DNA of 64,000 bases from Hemerocallis citrina (Eukaryota; Streptophyta; Magnoliopsida; Asparagales; Asphodelaceae): assembly GCA_017893485.1 (NCBI GenBank), contig CM030365.1, positions 47,238,458 through 47,302,457 of the forward strand, in the 5' to 3' direction. Below the pieces are notes generated by a model, which made no database searches, had not been told where the DNA came from, and worked only from the letters and a program-made list of their open reading frames with translations. Within the stretch, counting starts at the first letter, position 1, and every line of letters starts with the position of its first letter. Shown here in pieces: positions 50,138-60,527 of the stretch. Made by a program: the position numbers and the translations under genes.

Positions 50138-50230
50138 CTAAAACCCAATTTCAATTGTTCTTGATCCAAAACACTATTATTGGATCCTAAACCACTAACC
50201 CAACATCCTAATTACAATCTATTAATACAG
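50138..50230 (+). mobile_element. Scrap of Tat-2 between B and C
   Basis: The first five bases are the B target duplication CTAAA, continuing the sequence that stops at 38578. It should be Tat-2 DNA between the antisense gene and the end of pol. Nothing coding is visible in 93 bases. Confidence 0.6.
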
Positions 50231-52975
50231 TGGTCGCGCTCTGCTTCCAAAAAATACGGAATACGAGTACATGACATTGGCCCAGCGAATGACTAATGTC
50301 ACTCATAAGCTGTTTATCCGATTAACTCTACAATATAATCAATACAGAACAAATGCGCAGAAAAAAATAATAATCTCATGAACAATAATACTTGGAATGA
50401 AGCAATATAAAAATATCCAAATATAATAATAATCCAACATCTGGAACAATAATAAAATCCGTGACAAAAGCCCAATATAATGAAAAATTCCGACACAATA
50501 GTAACAAGTCTCAGTACAATAAGTTCATTAAAAATAACATTCAATTATAAAGTAGTAGTTCTTTAGAAAGTTTGCCTTCCAATTCCAGCAGGCAATTCTC
50601 CTTCATTACCTGTATACACTTCATCTAAAAAGAGAAGAAAAATTATTCTTAGAGCAAGTCATGGACAGCAAGTAGAGAAAGCAAGGAACAATGAAATAAT
50701 GGTATAACAATGAATCAATGGATTAATAGGAATCAATAACATGGGATAATCACAATAATCAATATCACGGTAATCGATGCAATGGCTATAAACATTCATT
50801 CAATATTCGGTAATAATAATCAATGATCAATATCAGTAACACTTAGCCAATATCCGATATCAATAGGAACAATGATGAACAATATGCAAGATCGGTGATG
50901 TGTCAATCCTTAGGTCTATTAATCATATTAATCCTAACTAATGCACGTATTACTATGTGCCATGCGTTCCATACCATAGGTTCGATGCATACATACAATT
51001 TTGTTTAGACTTAAGTGGTGTACTCCGTAGATCATGTACTTGGCAACGGTAAACACTATTCATCTTTCGGTGCACGGTACGGTCTTCTGCAACGATACGA
51101 TACACGATAGATTGGGTTACCGTCGTAAGCCACAATCACACGGTAAAACAATAGCCGGAACATTATTTAGGGAAACAAGGACCACTTCTCCAAGTACAAT
51201 CTCTACTTTGTTCACTACTTAAATCACTCTTTAAACTCCGGCTTGTTAATTATTTTATCAATGCAACAATACAATATGCAATTTGAGACATGAGATAAAA
51301 AATAGTATCAACAGGGAAAAAATAGGATGGTAACATGGAATAGGACAATTAGAATGAAGAAAATAACTCATTGGGATCATGCAATATAACATACATATAT
51401 TAATTCATGCAATATTACGATATAGGAATAATTAATCTATTAAAATGTGGAATATAAAATTCTGGACAGTAAGAGTAGTCTGTACAAAATACAGTTTTCC
51501 GCTGTTTTAGAAATCAAAAACTAAATCCGTCAGAAATTATAGAAACTAGACTTCCACACGGTTCCAACGCATATTTAAAGTTCAAAATCTGGCAATAGTA
51601 GCTAAGTCAAACACCCAATTCTTTACAGACTTTATGTTCAGGCAGAATTTCGGGATCATGTTATTTTATTTTTAGAATCAGCAAAATCTCAATAATAAAT
51701 TCATTAAAAATATTTTCTAGACTTCTAAATATGATTACTAACAATCTGAAAATTATCAGAGCAAGATTTTTACATTTGATCAACCATTTTACTATTTAAG
51801 CATGCAAGATACAAAAATCTGAAAATCTGAAAGTAAAAACACAGCTGTAGTAAAACGGACATAACTTTTGCTAAACAACTCGCGTAATTCAAAAATTCAA
51901 GATGTTCTGGAAACTAAAAAGATAAGTCTACAATTCTTATTTAGAAAATTATTCATTTTAAGATCATTTACTGGTTCAAAAATAGTAGTCAACATACAAG
52001 GCCAACAAGCAAGATACAGGTTTTAGGGTATTTCCATGAAATAAGTTAATTAAACATGATGGGTATCAATTCTACTAGTTGATAAATTTCTCAATCAGCA
52101 TGAAGGGTATGAAAACATGGTAAATTTGATTAAGAACACATACATACATCAATTTATCATCAATCAACCATCAATCAATCAAACAACATAGAACCTAGCA
52201 ATTATCTCTACAATAATTAATTGTGTCGTGATTATATGATTAACACTATTATCGATTGTATATGAATGCATGAAAGATTCAATTTTTGGAGTCAAAACTG
52301 GCACAAAGTCAAGAATATTGGGGTTAGCTCATGTAAACCATCAGTAGACCCAACAAAGATAATCAATACAATGATACGATAACGAATAGAATCTACTTGC
52401 AAGAATTTCAATAAAACTTGAATTTGATACAATTAACAATTCAAAAGGACAGTAACTTTACCTTATAAACGGTGAAAATGAATACCAAGAATAACGGGAT
52501 AAGGATCCTGAAGCAACGAACCCATGAACACACGAATCCATAAGATAGCACGTGCAATATACATGCAAAAGAGAACCCAAAATCAATAATCAGCAACATA
52601 GCGAACTCAAAAACAACGTCTGCAATGGTAGCAAGGGGCTTCGGGGGGGGGGGGGGGTTGGCGACTGGCTAACGGCATCCCAGGCAGCACGAACGACAAG
52701 GACAGGGCGGCGCTACAGGGTTGGTCGACGGAGAGGGGGCAGCAGCGATGGGGGATGGGGGTGTTGGCTATGGCGACGCTAAGAGAGGTCGGGGTTGGGT
52801 TGGGCGATTGTGTGCTCATCGAAGGGAAGGCTCGACGACCAGGGGTCGCTAGAGTAGGTGATCGGAGAAGAAATGGTAGATGAGTTCAAAGGATTTGGGC
52901 AGGAGAATTGGGCGGGGAGAGAGAAACGGCAAGGAGAGAGAAAGAGGAGAGAGAGAATAAGCAGCTAGAGTTTCA
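50231..52975 (-). mobile_element. C left LTR, promoter end missing
   Basis: It begins TGGTCGCGCTCTGCTTCC, a decayed TGTCACGCCC, and matches 55083-55624 and C2. It then runs through a GC-rich leader region (52600-52960, with 15 consecutive G at 52643-52657). No LTR terminus or polypurine tract is found; instead protease-RT linker coding sequence begins at about 52975. A deletion has joined the middle of the LTR to the middle of the coding region. Confidence 0.7.
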
Positions 52976-53477
52976 ATTTGCACAATCCCGACAATTCCTC
53001 ATGAAAAAATATCCAGAAAATCCGGCACAACCAACGGTGCGACAACATCATCAGCACACACTTCCTCCATAACTCCAGCTTCCTAACTAGCCAACTTCTC
53101 CACATACGCAAGCGGCATTTCACTGGCACAGAATTCCAATTCCTGACGTTCTGGCATACGAAACACCACGTTCTTCTTGCGGTAATCAATCACAGCATGA
53201 ATGGCACCAAGCCAATTCATCCCCAGAATATAATCAAATCCAAAATTACTAATGGCAATCAGATCGGCAACAAAATCCACACCACCAATAACTAAGGGGC
53301 TCTGCTCACAAATCTGAGAACACATGACAATACCTCCACCTGTAGTAATGTTCCAAGCTACAGGCATAGTACTACTAGCCAAGTGGTGCAGATTGACGAA
53401 GCGGGAAGAAACAAATGAATGAGTAGCACCAGAGTCAAAAAGAACATGAGTAGGGAAGGAATGAACAAGGATATTGC
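52976..53477 (-). pseudogene. C aspartic protease and start of pol linker
   Basis: It follows the probable intron 2. The frame is open through 'THVLFDSGATHSFVSSRF' with an intact catalytic D-S-G-A, 'MPVAWNITTGGGIVM', 'DYILGMNWLG' and 'RKKNVVFRMPERQE', ending at 53083. A frameshifted continuation has the pre-RT motif ('FWIFFHEELSG'). The rest of pol (RT, RNase H, integrase) is deleted. Of the three proteases in the window only this one keeps its active-site triplet. Confidence 0.85.
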
Positions 53478-53643
53478 CTAGCAAGAAGTCAAAGTGAGAA
53501 CACAAAAGGTAGAAGCAAAATGCAAGAAACAGACATAAATGAGAGGCTAACATGAATAAACAACAAGGTAGAAGAATAAAATAGCAAGGAAATCCAAAAC
53601 AGAATACAAATGAATACATAATGAAAAACAACTAAAGATATAC
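53478..53643 (-). other. Probable intron 2 of C, gag-protease boundary
   Basis: On the minus strand it runs TTGCAG|GTATATCTTTAG ... CTTTGACTTCTTGCTAG|GCAATATCC, 166 bases, strongly T-rich. Reading through it gives a hydrophobic low-complexity peptide and shifts the frame relative to the protease; removing it joins zinc-knuckle and protease frames. The position equals that in B. Confidence 0.7.
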
Positions 53644-54884
53644 CTGCAACAATGCCCAAAGCAGTCTCAGCATCCTGTGTAGTCAAGTTGTAGTCCTGAC
53701 CACGAACTGCAGGAAGATTACCCTTAGGAGCGGCTCTCCTTTGATCAAAGACCTGCCTCTGTGGAGGAAGCGGTGGTCCACCTTGACCACAAAAAAGTAC
53801 CCCCTGAGAAGCGGAACCTCCAACTGGAGCAATGGGTCTGGCTCTAGGGCAATCACGAACCATGTGGTCCACACTTCCACATGCAAGGCACTGGCGGTTG
53901 TCTACCCTGCAGTCCTTGTGCATATGACCCACCTTGTGACAGAAATCACAAATCTGACCTGGCCTTAGAGCAACAGGTGGATAAGGAAATGCCCAGACAG
54001 GAAGGGGCGAAGCTGGCCTCCTAATAGGCCTGCCAGAAGGTCTAATAGCAACAGAACGCTGAATAGTACGCTACCTAGTACTGGTCTATTCCTGAATTCT
54101 TGCGACATCCAAGATATCAGCATAAGAGCGAAGTCGCAAGCCAGCAATACAGTACTGAATCTCAATGTCCAAGCCCAACAGGAAACGACGGCCCCTATCT
54201 TCGTCATTTGCCACCATAGCAGTAGTAAATGACTTAGTCGGGCAAAATCTGCAGCATACTCGTCCACGGTACGATTCACCTGATTCAAGACAGTGTTTAG
54301 TTTAACATCGATACTTTATGAAATAACAACGAAAAAGCATAATTAAATACTATCGGACGAACCTGAGTTAATGAGACAAACTGCCGTTCCATTTCATTCT
54401 TGGTGACATTAGGGAAGAAATTCGTGAGGAAGCTCTCAGTGAAAGCAGCCCAAGAAATAGGTCGGCCCAATCGTTCAGCCTCAGTTTGCCACCAGATGTG
54501 GGCGAGATCAACAATTTGGATGCTCACTACATCCACGCGATCCACATCCACTATACGTGCTGCGGTCAACAACTATTTAGTCATGATAAGCTATTGCTCG
54601 GCTTCAGGTGGACCTTCAGTGCCCAAGAACTTATCAAGGTGGAGCCTCATGAAATTTACCACATTTCCAGGTCTCGGCGGTAGCAATCCAGGTGCAGGGA
54701 CAATAGGTTCTCTATTAGCAGCTTCATAAGCCATTCTTAACTGTTCATTATGTTCCCGTTCCATCCGCATCATTAGTTCGTTGTGCTCACATTGCATTTG
54801 CATCATCTGTGCAACAGTGAGATCCTCAGAATGATCATCCCCAGCATGGGAAGAAGAAGCACCTTTTCTAGCCATGGTCTGCAA
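53644..54884 (-). pseudogene. C gag (capsid and two CCHC knuckles)
   Basis: ATG at 54873-54875 ('MARKGASSSHAGDDHSEDL') follows a strong acceptor-like 'tttttattgcag'. A glutamate/methionine-rich stretch leads to 'NVVNFMRLHLDKFLG', then 'LAHIWWQTEAERL', the intron, 'NRTVDEYAADFARLSHL', and the knuckles 'CDFCHKVGHMHKDC' and 'CLACGSVDHMVRDC', both complete. Stops near 54590 and frameshifts near 54200 make it a pseudogene, but it is less damaged than the B copy. Confidence 0.85.
54280..54362 (-). other. Probable intron 1 of C gag
   Basis: On the minus strand it runs CTCAG|GTTCGTCCGATAG ... GTCTTGAATCAG|GTGAATCG, 83 bases with an in-frame stop. It splits the capsid motif between 'FVSLTQ' and 'NRTVDEY', exactly where B has its 101-base intron; the intron bodies are not similar. 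Confidence 0.75.
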
Positions 54885-55060
54885 TAAAAATCAAACGGTT
54901 AGCATCCAGATCGTAAGTTGGATATCAATTGTTCATGCGATCACTGTATTGCACATACTGTTGAGTCAAACCGATTAAAACTCAAATCTGATTAATATAT
55001 CAATCAAAGCCAAACTTTCTTTTGTTAGTCACGTTTAACTGATATATTATCCAAACCCGA

Positions 55061-55072
55061 GCTCTGATAGTA
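55061..55072 (-). other. Primer binding site of C, diverged
   Basis: The minus strand reads TACTATCAGAGC, two mismatches to TGGTATCAGAGC, 10 bases from the LTR edge at 55083. Confidence 0.65.
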
Positions 55073-55082
55073 CTAAAAAATT

Positions 55083-55624
55083 TATCACGCCTTGCTTCCC
55101 AAAAATACGGAATACGAGTACATGATATTGGCCCAGCGAATGACTGACATCACCCATAAGCTTTTTATCCAATTAACTCAACAATATAACCAATATAGAA
55201 CAAATGCGCAGGCAATAATAATAATCTCATGAACAATAATACTTGGAATGAAGCAATATAAAATATCCAAATACAATAATAATCCAACATCTAGAACAAT
55301 AATAAAATCTGGGACATAAGCCCAATACAGTGAAAAATCCCAACACAATAGTAACAAGTCTCAGTACAATAAGTTTATTAAAAGTAACATTCAATTATAA
55401 AGCAGTAGTTCTTTAAAAAGTTTGCTTTCCAATCCAAGCAGGAAATTCTCCTTCATTACCTGTATACACTTCATTTAAAATTAGAAGAAAAATTGTCCTT
55501 AGAGCAAGTCATGGACAACAAGTAGAGAAAGCAAGGAACAATGGAATAACGGTATAACAATGAATCAATGGATCAATATGAATCAATAACATGGGACAAT
55601 AACAATAATCAATATCATGGTAAT
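55083..55624 (-). mobile_element. C right (5') LTR, interrupted by Tat-3
   Basis: It starts TATCACGCCTTGC and parallels 50231-50775. At 'atatcatggtaat' the match to the left LTR stops because Tat-3 is inserted; the left copy continues 'cgatgcaatgg'. The remainder of this LTR should lie beyond the right edge of the window. Confidence 0.8.
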
Positions 55625-56197
55625 TGTTGCCGCTGGATCTGGAGTGGGGGCAATAGACAGAATTTGTAGGTTTGTAGGAACTCGAAGAGCTGAATCTTAC
55701 TTCTTCCTTATGGCAAGTTAACTCCTTGGTGCTTCTGCGGACCTGTACAAACGTTCGAAACACCGGGATGGATCCCGGCGACGAACCCTCCGACGCTCTT
55801 GTCAATACCAGAAAAAGTAAAGGGAAAGAGATTAAGTGGACAAAGAGTGATCACCTGTGACAATAGGAGGTATGGGGTATTTATAGTCACCGTGGGGGTC
55901 TCCTTCAGGATCAGGATGGATCCCTACTTCCAAGTGTGGCTGGATAGGGGTGGTTATAACCACCTCCTCAGGATAAGGATGAGCCAGGATCTCCTCCTAT
56001 CCTGTTGAACTGGTCCCTAACAGGTTGAGACCCATTTTCAGTTGAACAGATCCGTTCATGGGTTAGTGGGTCTAAGAGGAGAGACCCGGTTCCCAATTCG
56101 GACCCGTCTGTAAGTAAAATTCCCATATTTCCCATATAACTTTAAGATTCATGCCCACTTTGAATGGTTCCAATTTAACCCTATTTTATCCATATCA
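55625..56197 (-). mobile_element. Tat-3 3' LTR (573 bp)
   Basis: On the plus strand it runs from TGTTGCCGC to CCATATCA. On the minus strand a TATA box 'CTATAAATACC' lies at about 55876-55886, ~310 bases from the LTR start. It is homologous to the Tat-1 LTR at 13953-14557. Confidence 0.85.
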
Positions 56198-56217
56198 CGA
56201 GCCCCCCACTCCCAGAG
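56198..56217 (-). other. Tat-3 polypurine tract
   Basis: The minus strand reads 'tctgggagtggggggctcg' immediately before the LTR start TGATATGG. Tat-1 has 'ggaagtggggggctcg' in the same place. Confidence 0.8.
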
Positions 56218-56954
56218 ACTGTATTACAGCCTTTGGGGAGTAGTTTTGTTGTTCCGGTGGCGTATATGGCTTTATCGGAGTTCTCGAAGGGTGTTCGAAT
56301 CTCGTTTGAGGGGTGATGGTACTTTTCTGAGCCGATAACGTGCCTAAGTGTGTTCTTAGGCCCTTTTGGATTTTTGGTGATTTTTTCCAATTTTTTAATT
56401 ATTTTTTCGAATCATTTATCCAATTTTGCAAAGCGATGATTTATTTTTCGGGAGCGCCAATTGATTATTCTAACCAATAATTATTTTCCCAGGGGCTCAA
56501 AAATATTTCCCCAGTTCATAATTATTTTTTAGAATTTTAAAAAAACTTTCCTGAATTTTAATCATTTTTTTCACAATTTTTAAATAAATAATTCGAATTA
56601 ATAATTAAAAAAATAATTTTAATTACTTATTTATGACGTGGCGCGATCTGGATCGTCCATCAGCCTTAGGTGCGAAGATCTGAATGATCGAAAGGTGAAT
56701 CAGACCCTGGTTGACATGGCTGAATCTGGGCCCTTGATCACACAACGGCGAGCAATTCTGGAGGATCAGACGACTACGAAGAAGGGGAACTTTGCCTGTT
56801 TGAAGGTCGGCAGCAACTGACTTCAGGATGCTCGCCGAGGTCTAGGGAAGCGACGTGTGGCGTTTGGGCCCCTTCCACTTTGCTTTATGGACGTCGGACG
56901 CCGAGGTCTAAGGGGGCGACACGTGGTAAGTGGGCCCCTGCTTCTTTGTGTTTT
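56218..56954 (-). mobile_element. Tat-3 3' UTR, unique part
   Basis: The first 430 bases match Tat-1 (13522-13934) and are AT-rich. From about 56635 the sequence is GC-richer and unmatched. From about 56830 two degenerate ~70-bp units ('cgccgaggtctagggaagcgac') lead into the 99-bp array. No gene is seen; the 60-codon ORF at 56638 has no features. Confidence 0.6.
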
Positions 56955-57746
56955 CGACGTTGGTGGCAATCGACATCGGGGACGAATAGGAGGGTGACAT
57001 GTGGCTAGTGGGTCCCAACCACCGTTGACCAGTCAATGCATTTTCTTGCATTTCGACGTCGGTGGCAAATGACTTTGGGGACGAATAGAGGGATGACACG
57101 TGGCCAGTGGGTCCCAGCCACCAATGACTGGTCAACGCATTTTCTTGTGTTTCGACGTCGATGGCAATCGACATCGGGGATGAATAGGGGGATGACACGT
57201 GGCCAGTGGGTCCCAGCCACCATTGACTGGTCAATGTATTTTCTTGCGTTTCGACATCGGTGGCAAGTGACTTCGGAGTCGAATAGGAGACCGACACGTG
57301 GCCAGAGGGTCCCAGCCACCATTGACTGATCAATGTATTTTCTTACGTTTCGACGTCGGTGGCAATCGATTTCGGGGATGAATAGGAGGCCGACACGTGG
57401 CCAATGGATCCCAGCTACCGTTGACTGGGCAACGTATTTTCTTGCATTTCGACGTCGGTGGCAATCAACTTCGGGGACGAATAGGAGAGTGGCACGTGGC
57501 TTGTGGGTTCCAGCCACCGTTGACTGGTCAACGCATTTTCTTGCGTTTCGACGTCGGTGGCAATCGACTTTGGGGACGAATAGGGAGACGACACGTGGCC
57601 AGTGGGTCCCAGCCACCATTGATTGGTCAATGCATTTTCTCACATTTCGACGTCGGTGGCAAGTGACTTCGGGGACGAATAGGAGGCCGACACGTGGTCA
57701 ATGGACCCCATGGTCGTTTGACCAGTCAACGCAATTTCCTACGTCT
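56955..57746 (+). repeat. Eight-unit 99-bp tandem array with G-box and W-box cores
   Basis: 'cgacgtcggtggcaa' recurs at 56955, 57054, 57153, 57252, 57351, 57450, 57549 and 57648, exactly 99 bases apart. Units 2-8 contain CACGTGG (57097, then every 99 bases), a G-box; most carry a TTGACYRGTCAA-type palindrome, two facing W-box cores. Because 99 is divisible by three, frames stay open for hundreds of bases on both strands; those ORFs are by-products. The array ends about 75 bases before the TATA box of the antisense gene. Confidence 0.92.
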
Positions 57747-57814
57747 TTGACCAATTGGGCCAGGCCTTTGCTTCGTTGGGGGCCTCTTAACCTTGGTAAC
57801 TGCGCCACCAACCC

Positions 57815-57990
57815 CAGTCTCTATAAATCTCCACCCCCTCTCACATTTGCTCACTTTTCTGGTTTTTTACTCAGGCGAGATTTTTACTAAGTGAGAGCTT
57901 CCGACGAGTATTCACCGGCTTCCGGTGTGTTTTCCGACCGTAGCTGTCAAATCGAGGTAACTTCATACTTAGCTTATTTTCTTTTAGAGA
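57815..57990 (+). promoter_or_regulatory. Promoter and leader of Tat-3 antisense gene
   Basis: 'tctctataaatctcc' (TATA at 57822-57828) is followed after ~30 bases by a pyrimidine-rich 'cccctctcacatttgctcac' region suited to a plant transcription start, and by the first ATG at 57991. It points away from the LTR, on the strand opposite to gag-pol. Inferred from sequence only. Confidence 0.6.
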
Positions 57991-58911
57991 ATGTCTATCG
58001 ATCCTTTGAAGGAGACCTCCCCTCTTCTTGCCCCTGAGGCTTCCTCTAGTTAGGTCCCCCCAATCAACAAAGGCAAAGTCATAGTAGGGCAGACTTCGGT
58101 GATCATTGAGACGAGGATCGAAGAGGATCAGAGGTTGGGAGAGTTTGGGAGGTTGCCTGGGGTTCTAATCGGACTACCGAGGGTTCGGGAGCTCCCAGGG
58201 GACCAGGCAGAGCGGATAATGTACAGGGATGAGCCGAAGCTTCGAGGAAAACGAGGCCAGAGAGACGTCGGAAGCAGACGAGACGATCTCTATCCTTACC
58301 GAGGAGGACTTGGTAAGGGTTCGGGAGAGTTTTCAAATCCCTAGGGAGTTTGACTTAATGCTCCCTGGGCCGAGGGTGAGGGCCAACTCGCCAATGGCCG
58401 TTGTCATGTGCTTCTGGCCGGTCGATGCGTTCTTGGCGGGAGTTCGGCTCCCACTTCACCCCTTCGTTACCGAAGTGCTGAGGCGGTTCCACGTTAGCCC
58501 CGTTCAGTACATGCCGAATGTGTGGAGGCTGATAAACGGATTCTTCCTCAACTGTCAGGCATCGAGTTTTGAGCCGAGGTTGAGTGTGCTCTGGACGGTG
58601 TACTGAATGCATTAGCAGCATAAGGACGTATACCGGTGGTATCTGGCTCCGAGGTTTGGGACGAAGCTGGTCAACTATCCAGACTCGATAAAGAATTGGA
58701 GGGACAAGTACTTCCTGATCCGAAGTCGAGGACCATTGGGGAATCCCCATAGCTTGGGTAGAGTTGATCCCAAAGAAGGTAAAGCAGAGCCCAACCCTCA
58801 GCTCCGAGGAGGAGGATATGGTTCGTACCTTGCTCGATCGCCCTAAGTTTGATTGGAAGGACTTGACTGAGGAGGCGCTCTTTCGGGGGGGTCTTAGCTC
58901 GATAAACCCTA
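57991..58911 (+). pseudogene. Tat-3 antisense ORF, exon 1 (gypsy-type transposon domain)
   Basis: It starts at ATG 57991 ('MSIDPLKETSPLLAPEA'), with a TAG at 58051 and a frameshift near 58229. It then reads 'ISILTEEDLVRVRESFQIP', 'VDAFLAGVRLPLHPFVTEVL' and 'VQYMPNVWRLINGFFL', which I recognise as the plant 'putative gypsy type transposon' domain of Tat antisense ORFs. Two stops follow near 58605, and the frame continues with 'SIKNWRDKYFLIRSRG'. The biochemical role of this family is unknown. The exon probably ends at 58911 before a GT. Confidence 0.7.
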
Positions 58912-59049
58912 GTACAATTTTGTTTTTTTTGTTTTTGTTTTTTTGTTTTTTGTTTTTTTGTTTTTTTCTTTGTTGAGGTCGTCGCTTCTTCTTTCGTGTT
59001 GCAAGGAATACTAGGCCATTTTTTCTAACTCCCCCCATTTTCTTTGCAG
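58912..59049 (+). other. Probable intron of Tat-3 antisense gene
   Basis: GTACAATTTTG opens a 138-base T-rich stretch that ends 'ccattttctttgcag'. Tat-2 has a GT-AG candidate at the equivalent place (15376-15457). A second candidate in Tat-3 runs from GT at about 59498 to 'actcttcacag' at 59577, and a third acceptor is 'acttttttcag' near 60527. Confidence 0.65.
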
Positions 59050-60255
59050 AATCGATGGACTTCAACGACTTGCTGATGAAGCGCGGGGTTCTGAGTAGTA
59101 AGGCCCCGAAGAAGAGGAAGAAAGTCGCCTCGAAGACCGCCTCGGAAAGGGTGCATGCTCACCGTGCTGGCGCAGAGTAGCTGGCGAGGCGACCCCCTTG
59201 GCTCTGAAGCCTTCGACCCCAGTGTTAGTTTCGGTTCCCACTGGCACGGGGGCTTTCCCGCTATCGGCAGCCTTGGGGCTAGAGGCTCCTCCATTAAAAG
59301 GTGTTCCTAACCGAGGAGCACAAGAAGATCTTCGTCCCGGACTGGCAGGTCCGCAAGCTCGACAGGTTCATAGGCGACTCGTTGGCATGTATGCAGGCAG
59401 TTCGGCACCTTGCCATGCCGAAGGACGAGGCGGCCATGGAAGCGGGTAGCGTAGGGGACGATGCGCTCGAGGTCGAATGCTCAGCGATGTCGATAAGTTT
59501 CGAAGCCCGAGTTTTCTTTTGCTGGGTGCTTAGATTTTTTTTTTCTTTTGAAATAACCCAAGTCTTACTCTTCACAGATTACTTGCCTCTTCGGCCACCT
59601 GATGAAGAAGATGGCTTAACAAGAAAAAGAGCTGATGCTCGAGGCGGATAAGGCTCGAGGGGAGAAGGTCCGAATCGCCAAGGAGCTCGAGAAGGCGAAG
59701 TTCGAGGTCGAGTCGAAGAGCTTGAGGTTGGGGCACCTCGAAGCTGTGGTCGCCAAGCTGGAGGCTGACAATGCCCGGCTCCTCCAAGCTGCCAAAGTGG
59801 CGGCAAAGGAGAAGGCAGACGAGGTCGTCGCGGCTAGGCTAGAGTTGGCGAAGGAGGCCGATGAGCAGGCCATGGTGAAGGCGAAGGGGTTCCTCATTGT
59901 GAACATGGCGAAGGTGTATGCTCGAGCCATAGATGAGGTGAGGGAGAAGTTCCCCGAAGTGGACTACGCCGGGTGGCGCCTCTTTCTGGACCCTGTCCCC
60001 AGATTCGACGACGTTTCAGAAGGTGACGAGGAGGGCGAAGAAGAAAAGGAGGCCGAAGGGATCGAGGGAGGAGATGCTGAGGCCGGGGCGGTGCTCCGTC
60101 GAAGGCTATGCCCCTGGCCATCGTGGTCCCTGAGGAGGAGCCTTCAGCAGAGGATTGCTCGAAAGAGGTCGACCCTGATTCATCTTGTATTTTGCTCTCT
60201 TTTTTATTATGTAGTGCCGAACCGCGGACTGGCCACTGCCTTTTGTTTTTATTGA
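59050..60255 (+). pseudogene. Tat-3 antisense ORF, exons 2-3 (NLS-like, coiled coil)
   Basis: Exon 2 opens 'MDFNDLLMKRGVL' and carries the basic cluster 'KAPKKRKKVASK', like a monopartite nuclear localisation signal. After a frameshift it has 'EEHKKIFVPDWQVRKLDRFI'. After the intron ending at 59577, exon 3 (from 59635) reads 'ELEKAKFEVESKSLRLGHLE' and more heptads, a long coiled coil. Then come 'VYARAIDEVREKFPEVDYAGW' and a Glu/Asp-rich segment, ending in a frameshift. A nuclear, self-associating protein is an inference. Confidence 0.65.
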
Positions 60256-60271
60256 AATGAAATTTTTGTCT

Positions 60272-60420
60272 AAGTGTTGGAGTTCAGAATTGAATGAAAA
60301 ACTCTTTTGAACAAGTGTTGGAGTTCGGAACTGCTTTGAAACACATTTTCGAGCAAGTGTTGGAGTTCGAAACAACTTTAAAAACTTCTTGAACAAGTGT
60401 TAGAGTTCAGCATTGTTTGG
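60272..60420 (+). repeat. Four 41-bp tandem repeats
   Basis: 'aagtgttggagttc' recurs at about 60272, 60313, 60355 and 60395. The core resembles the 'aagtgttggactccgaac' core of the 115-bp array at 61496. Confidence 0.85.
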
Positions 60421-60527
60421 GTCTACCCCACTCCTAAGTCCCCTTGTGGTCGACTTGCTTAGATTTAGCTTTGGCACATAGTGTCCTTAGTCTTGGATAA
60501 TTTATTTGCTGTTGTGGACTTTTTTCA

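Noticed and set aside
57005..57890. Long ORFs on both strands (up to 212 codons) with repeating W-V-A-G-T-H or R-R-W-Q-S-T units
   Set aside because: They arise because the 99-bp tandem unit is divisible by three; all frames lacking a stop in one unit stay open across the array.
57957..57987. A 5'-UTR intron before the Tat-3 antisense ATG (GTAACTTC ... CTTTTAG)
   Set aside because: Only 31 bases long, well below the usual plant minimum of about 60-70.
58355..59065. 236-codon minus-strand ORF with a lysine-rich stretch
   Set aside because: It is the complement of the antisense-gene exon and of the T-rich intron (poly-Lys from poly-T) and matches nothing recognisable.
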